Shown here piece after piece: positions 61,964-64,000 of a DNA stretch of 64,000 nucleotides. Position 1 is the first letter of the stretch. Each line of letters starts with the position of its first letter. The DNA is taken from positions 2,893,501 through 2,957,500 of the forward strand of contig CP070233.1 of assembly GCA_017355425.1 (NCBI GenBank). Direction: 5' to 3'. A model generated the notes under the pieces. It saw nothing but the letters and a program-made list of their open reading frames with translations, was not told the origin of the DNA and ran no database searches. The stretch comes from Dolichospermum sp. DET69 (GTDB lineage Bacteria > Cyanobacteriota > Cyanobacteriia > Cyanobacteriales > Nostocaceae). The position numbers and the translations under genes are program-made.

Positions 61964-64000
61964 TACAATTAAATTTAGTGTGAAGTTTACAAGTGGAAGG
62001 CTAAGGATTCCATCGGGATTAATTACGGCGTGGAAGCAAGACAAAGATAACATTTTTGATGTTAATGATAAGGAATCTGAATGTGGAACAAAAGTAACTG
62101 TAATAGTAAAAAATCCTGACACTATACAGCAATACCTTTCTGATGAAGCTAAAAGATTCGGTACTGAGATTAATCAAAATAGCATTATTAGTACAAAACC
62201 AACGGATGATAAAGATTGGGTAAAAAATTATTTGCCAATTGTAGGCATCCTTGCCGTTGCTAAAGAAGCCCTAACTCAGCAGCAAATAGCTGATTTTTCC
62301 ACTATACAGATTGGCTATATTTCTTCTATAATTATTACCATTAAGCAATTTTTAAAAGAAACTGAAGGTGATACAGCATTTAGTTATCGCTTTTATCATA
62401 ATTCGTTAAAAGAATACTTATTAGACAATAAACGTAATAGGGCTTATCTATTAATCGAAAAAGACTATCATGATAAAATTGCATCCTATTACAAAGAAAT
62501 ATCTAATTCCTGGAAAAACATAAATTTAATAGACCACTATGGATTATTGCATTTACCTCAACATTTAGCTGCTGCTGGACGGGAAGAGGAACTTTACACG
62601 CTGCTGACTGCTTCCCCAGACTGGATGAACCGGAAACGTGATGTATATAAGAGCGATCGCCCTTATGTCAATGATCTGGAATTAGCGATCGCTAAATTTA
62701 AAGATACTGTACCCCCAGAACAATTGCTAACCATCATTAAGCTTAATGCTGCTCTGCAAGTAGTATATCAGCGCGGAAGTAGTTATGACGATAGGGCTTT
62801 AGAAACTTTGGCGTGGTTAGGAAGAAAAGATGAAGCATTAAGTTATGTTCGTTTACGTACTGATCCTGAGCAAAAGTTGAACGCTTTATTGATTATATAT
62901 CATGGGTTGCAAGGTACTGATCAATCTGATTCTACTATTTTAGATGAAGCGACAAAACTTGCAGAGGATGAAATTGAAGACGATTCATGGTCAATAACAA
63001 AAATTTTGCGAGATTTGGTAATTGCTTTAATTAGAACTGGACGATTAGTCAAAGCAGAAGAAATATTAAATAAAATTAGAAATGAGAGTTTTGAAAAGAT
63101 AGAAGTATTAGTAAAGTTGGCAACAGGTTTAGGAGAAATTGAAAAACTCAACGAAGCTGAAAATATTATAGAAAAAATAAATAACGCTGACTCTAAATTT
63201 AAGGCTTTTTTATATTTAGCAACTACTTTAGCTAACACTAAAGAAGCTAAAAAAGCCGAACACCTGTTTAGCTTGGCTAAAAAACTTATAGAAACAGCAG
63301 ACTGGAGTAACGTCTTCCCAGAATTATCGCTAACTTTAATTAAGTCTGAAAGATTGCTAGATTTAGCAACAGCTTTAGCCCGTGCAGGATATAAAAAGGA
63401 AGCGAATTTAATATTAAATAAAGTTCAGGAAATAGCAGATAAAATTGAAGATAAAAATAATGAAGAACGATTAGTAATTTTGGGAAATCTGGCAATTTCA
63501 CAAGCACAACTTGGGGATAAATCGGCCAGTGAAGCCTTGTTGGTCGAACTAAAAACACTTGCCGATGGAATTAAAGAAAACAACAAAAAGAAAGCAGAAT
63601 TGTTACAGTATCTGGCAACTGTCTTAGCAAAAGCTGGGAATATACAGCAGTCGAGAGAAGTTTTCGAGGAAGCCATGAATATTTCCAACGTCATTGAGGA
63701 TGCTTGGGACAGAACAGCAAGATTACGGACATTCACCGAAAATTTAGTCGAGGCTGGGTTTATAGAGGAAGCATTCGCATATTTTTTAAAGGCAAAGGAA
63801 GCTATACAACATATTCCTAATACCAATAAATTTGCGAAAGCAGAGGAATTACGAAGATTGGCAATAGCTATAGTTAAAAGTAAGTATCTTGAAGAAGCCC
63901 GTAAAGCTTTTAATGAAGCCGAGGAACTCGCACCGAATATAGAGCAAGGTGAGTATACTGAAGAAGTTCTAAGTCAATGGTCAGTAATCTTAGCAGAAGC
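61935..64000 (+). CDS. STAND protein, C-terminal part with helical repeats (runs off right edge)
   Basis: A frame open from after a TGA at 61932 to the end of the window, not stopped. GTG at 61980 is the first plausible start. First about 85 residues (KFTSGRLRIPSGLITAWKQD, TKVTVIVKNPDTIQQYLSDE) are not recognised and may be an inserted domain. From about 62214 (DWVKNYLPIVGILAVAKEAL) the STAND winged helix resumes, then RYFHNSLKEYLL-like and long TPR/HEAT-like helices (AEEILNKIRNESFEKIEVLV, LATTLANTKEAKKAEHLFSL, LARAGYKKEANLILNKVQEI). It should be the rest of the protein encoded from 60875. Confidence 0.78.
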   Translation, partial: MKSAKTYIPNTIKFSVKFTSGRLRIPSGLITAWKQDKDNIFDVNDKESECGTKVTVIVKNPDTIQQYLSDEAKRFGTEINQNSIISTKPTDDKDWVKNYLPIVGILAVAKEALTQQQIADFSTIQIGYISSIIITIKQFLKETEGDTAFSYRFYHNSLKEYLLDNKRNRAYLLIEKDYHDKIASYYKEISNSWKNINLIDHYGLLHLPQHLAAAGREEELYTLLTASPDWMNRKRDVYKSDRPYVNDLELAIAKFKDTVPPEQLLTIIKLNAALQVVYQRGSSYDDRALETLAWLGRKDEALSYVRLRTDPEQKLNALLIIYHGLQGTDQSDSTILDEATKLAEDEIEDDSWSITKILRDLVIALIRTGRLVKAEEILNKIRNESFEKIEVLVKLATGLGEIEKLNEAENIIEKINNADSKFKAFLYLATTLANTKEAKKAEHLFSLAKKLIETADWSNVFPELSLTLIKSERLLDLATALARAGYKKEANLILNKVQEIADKIEDKNNEERLVILGNLAISQAQLGDKSASEALLVELKTLADGIKENNKKKAELLQYLATVLAKAGNIQQSREVFEEAMNISNVIEDAWDRTARLRTFTENLVEAGFIEEAFAYFLKAKEAIQHIPNTNKFAKAEELRRLAIAIVKSKYLEEARKAFNEAEELAPNIEQGEYTEEVLSQWSVILAE

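Overview
The window is chromosomal DNA from a cyanobacterium, most likely a filamentous Nostocales (Dolichospermum/Anabaena/Aphanizomenon-like). This is inferred from low G+C, scattered GCGATCGC (HIP1) sites, heptanucleotide tandem repeats (STRR), a DevBCA-type exporter, COP23, GUN4-domain and DUF6887/6888 families, and an aa3 oxidase locus with divergent ctaA/ctaB. No tRNA, rRNA or CRISPR array was recognised.

Layout. 0-5 kb: a DUF2157 membrane protein with a minisatellite-encoded tail, a decayed RNA methyltransferase and an N-terminally truncated calpain-like protease. 5.4-13.5 kb: an accessory island of small two-gene modules: aspartic-protease pair, DUF4160/DUF2442, truncated Abi-like gene, Panacea/SocA antitoxin, RelE-type TA operon, two copies of a DUF3349-like gene, a chimera carrying a piece of clpC, a HEPN nuclease with a DUF262 protein, and DUF6888/DUF6887. 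13.6-25 kb: clpC, an overlapping AAA ATPase/TOPRIM-like DUF4276 pair, and the respiratory block ctaB-ctaA / ctaC-ctaD-ctaE. 25-31 kb: a type I secretion set (HlyD adaptor, cNMP-binding/C39-like ABC exporter, PpiC-type isomerase). 31.8-35 kb: COP23 protein, GatD-like amidotransferase, single-GAF protein.

35-44.2 kb is the most unusual part. About twenty copies of a CAGGAT-rich element, in both orientations and partly in 161-bp and 151-bp tandem arrays, surround a type IA topoisomerase, a Ser/Thr kinase fused to GUN4, a HigBA-like TA pair, a two-gene operon ending in a TIR-GUN4 fusion, and an HNH pair. A third GUN4 protein, membrane-anchored, lies at 55.3 kb. GUN4 is known as a tetrapyrrole-binding regulator of Mg-chelatase; here it sits behind a kinase, a TIR and a membrane anchor. 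TIR-GUN4 with its 165-residue partner is my best candidate for an undescribed stress or defence system.

44-64 kb: Uma2 nuclease, MidA-like methyltransferase, a HIBADH-like dehydrogenase lacking the usual catalytic Lys, Ssb, a nucleotidyltransferase/XRE pair, TetR-DevB-DevC-DevA exporter operon, RluA-type pseudouridine synthase, membrane GUN4 protein, class V aminotransferase, a short NB-ARC STAND protein without C-terminal repeats, and, running off the right edge, a membrane protein plus a frame-interrupted STAND NTPase with a helical-repeat tail.
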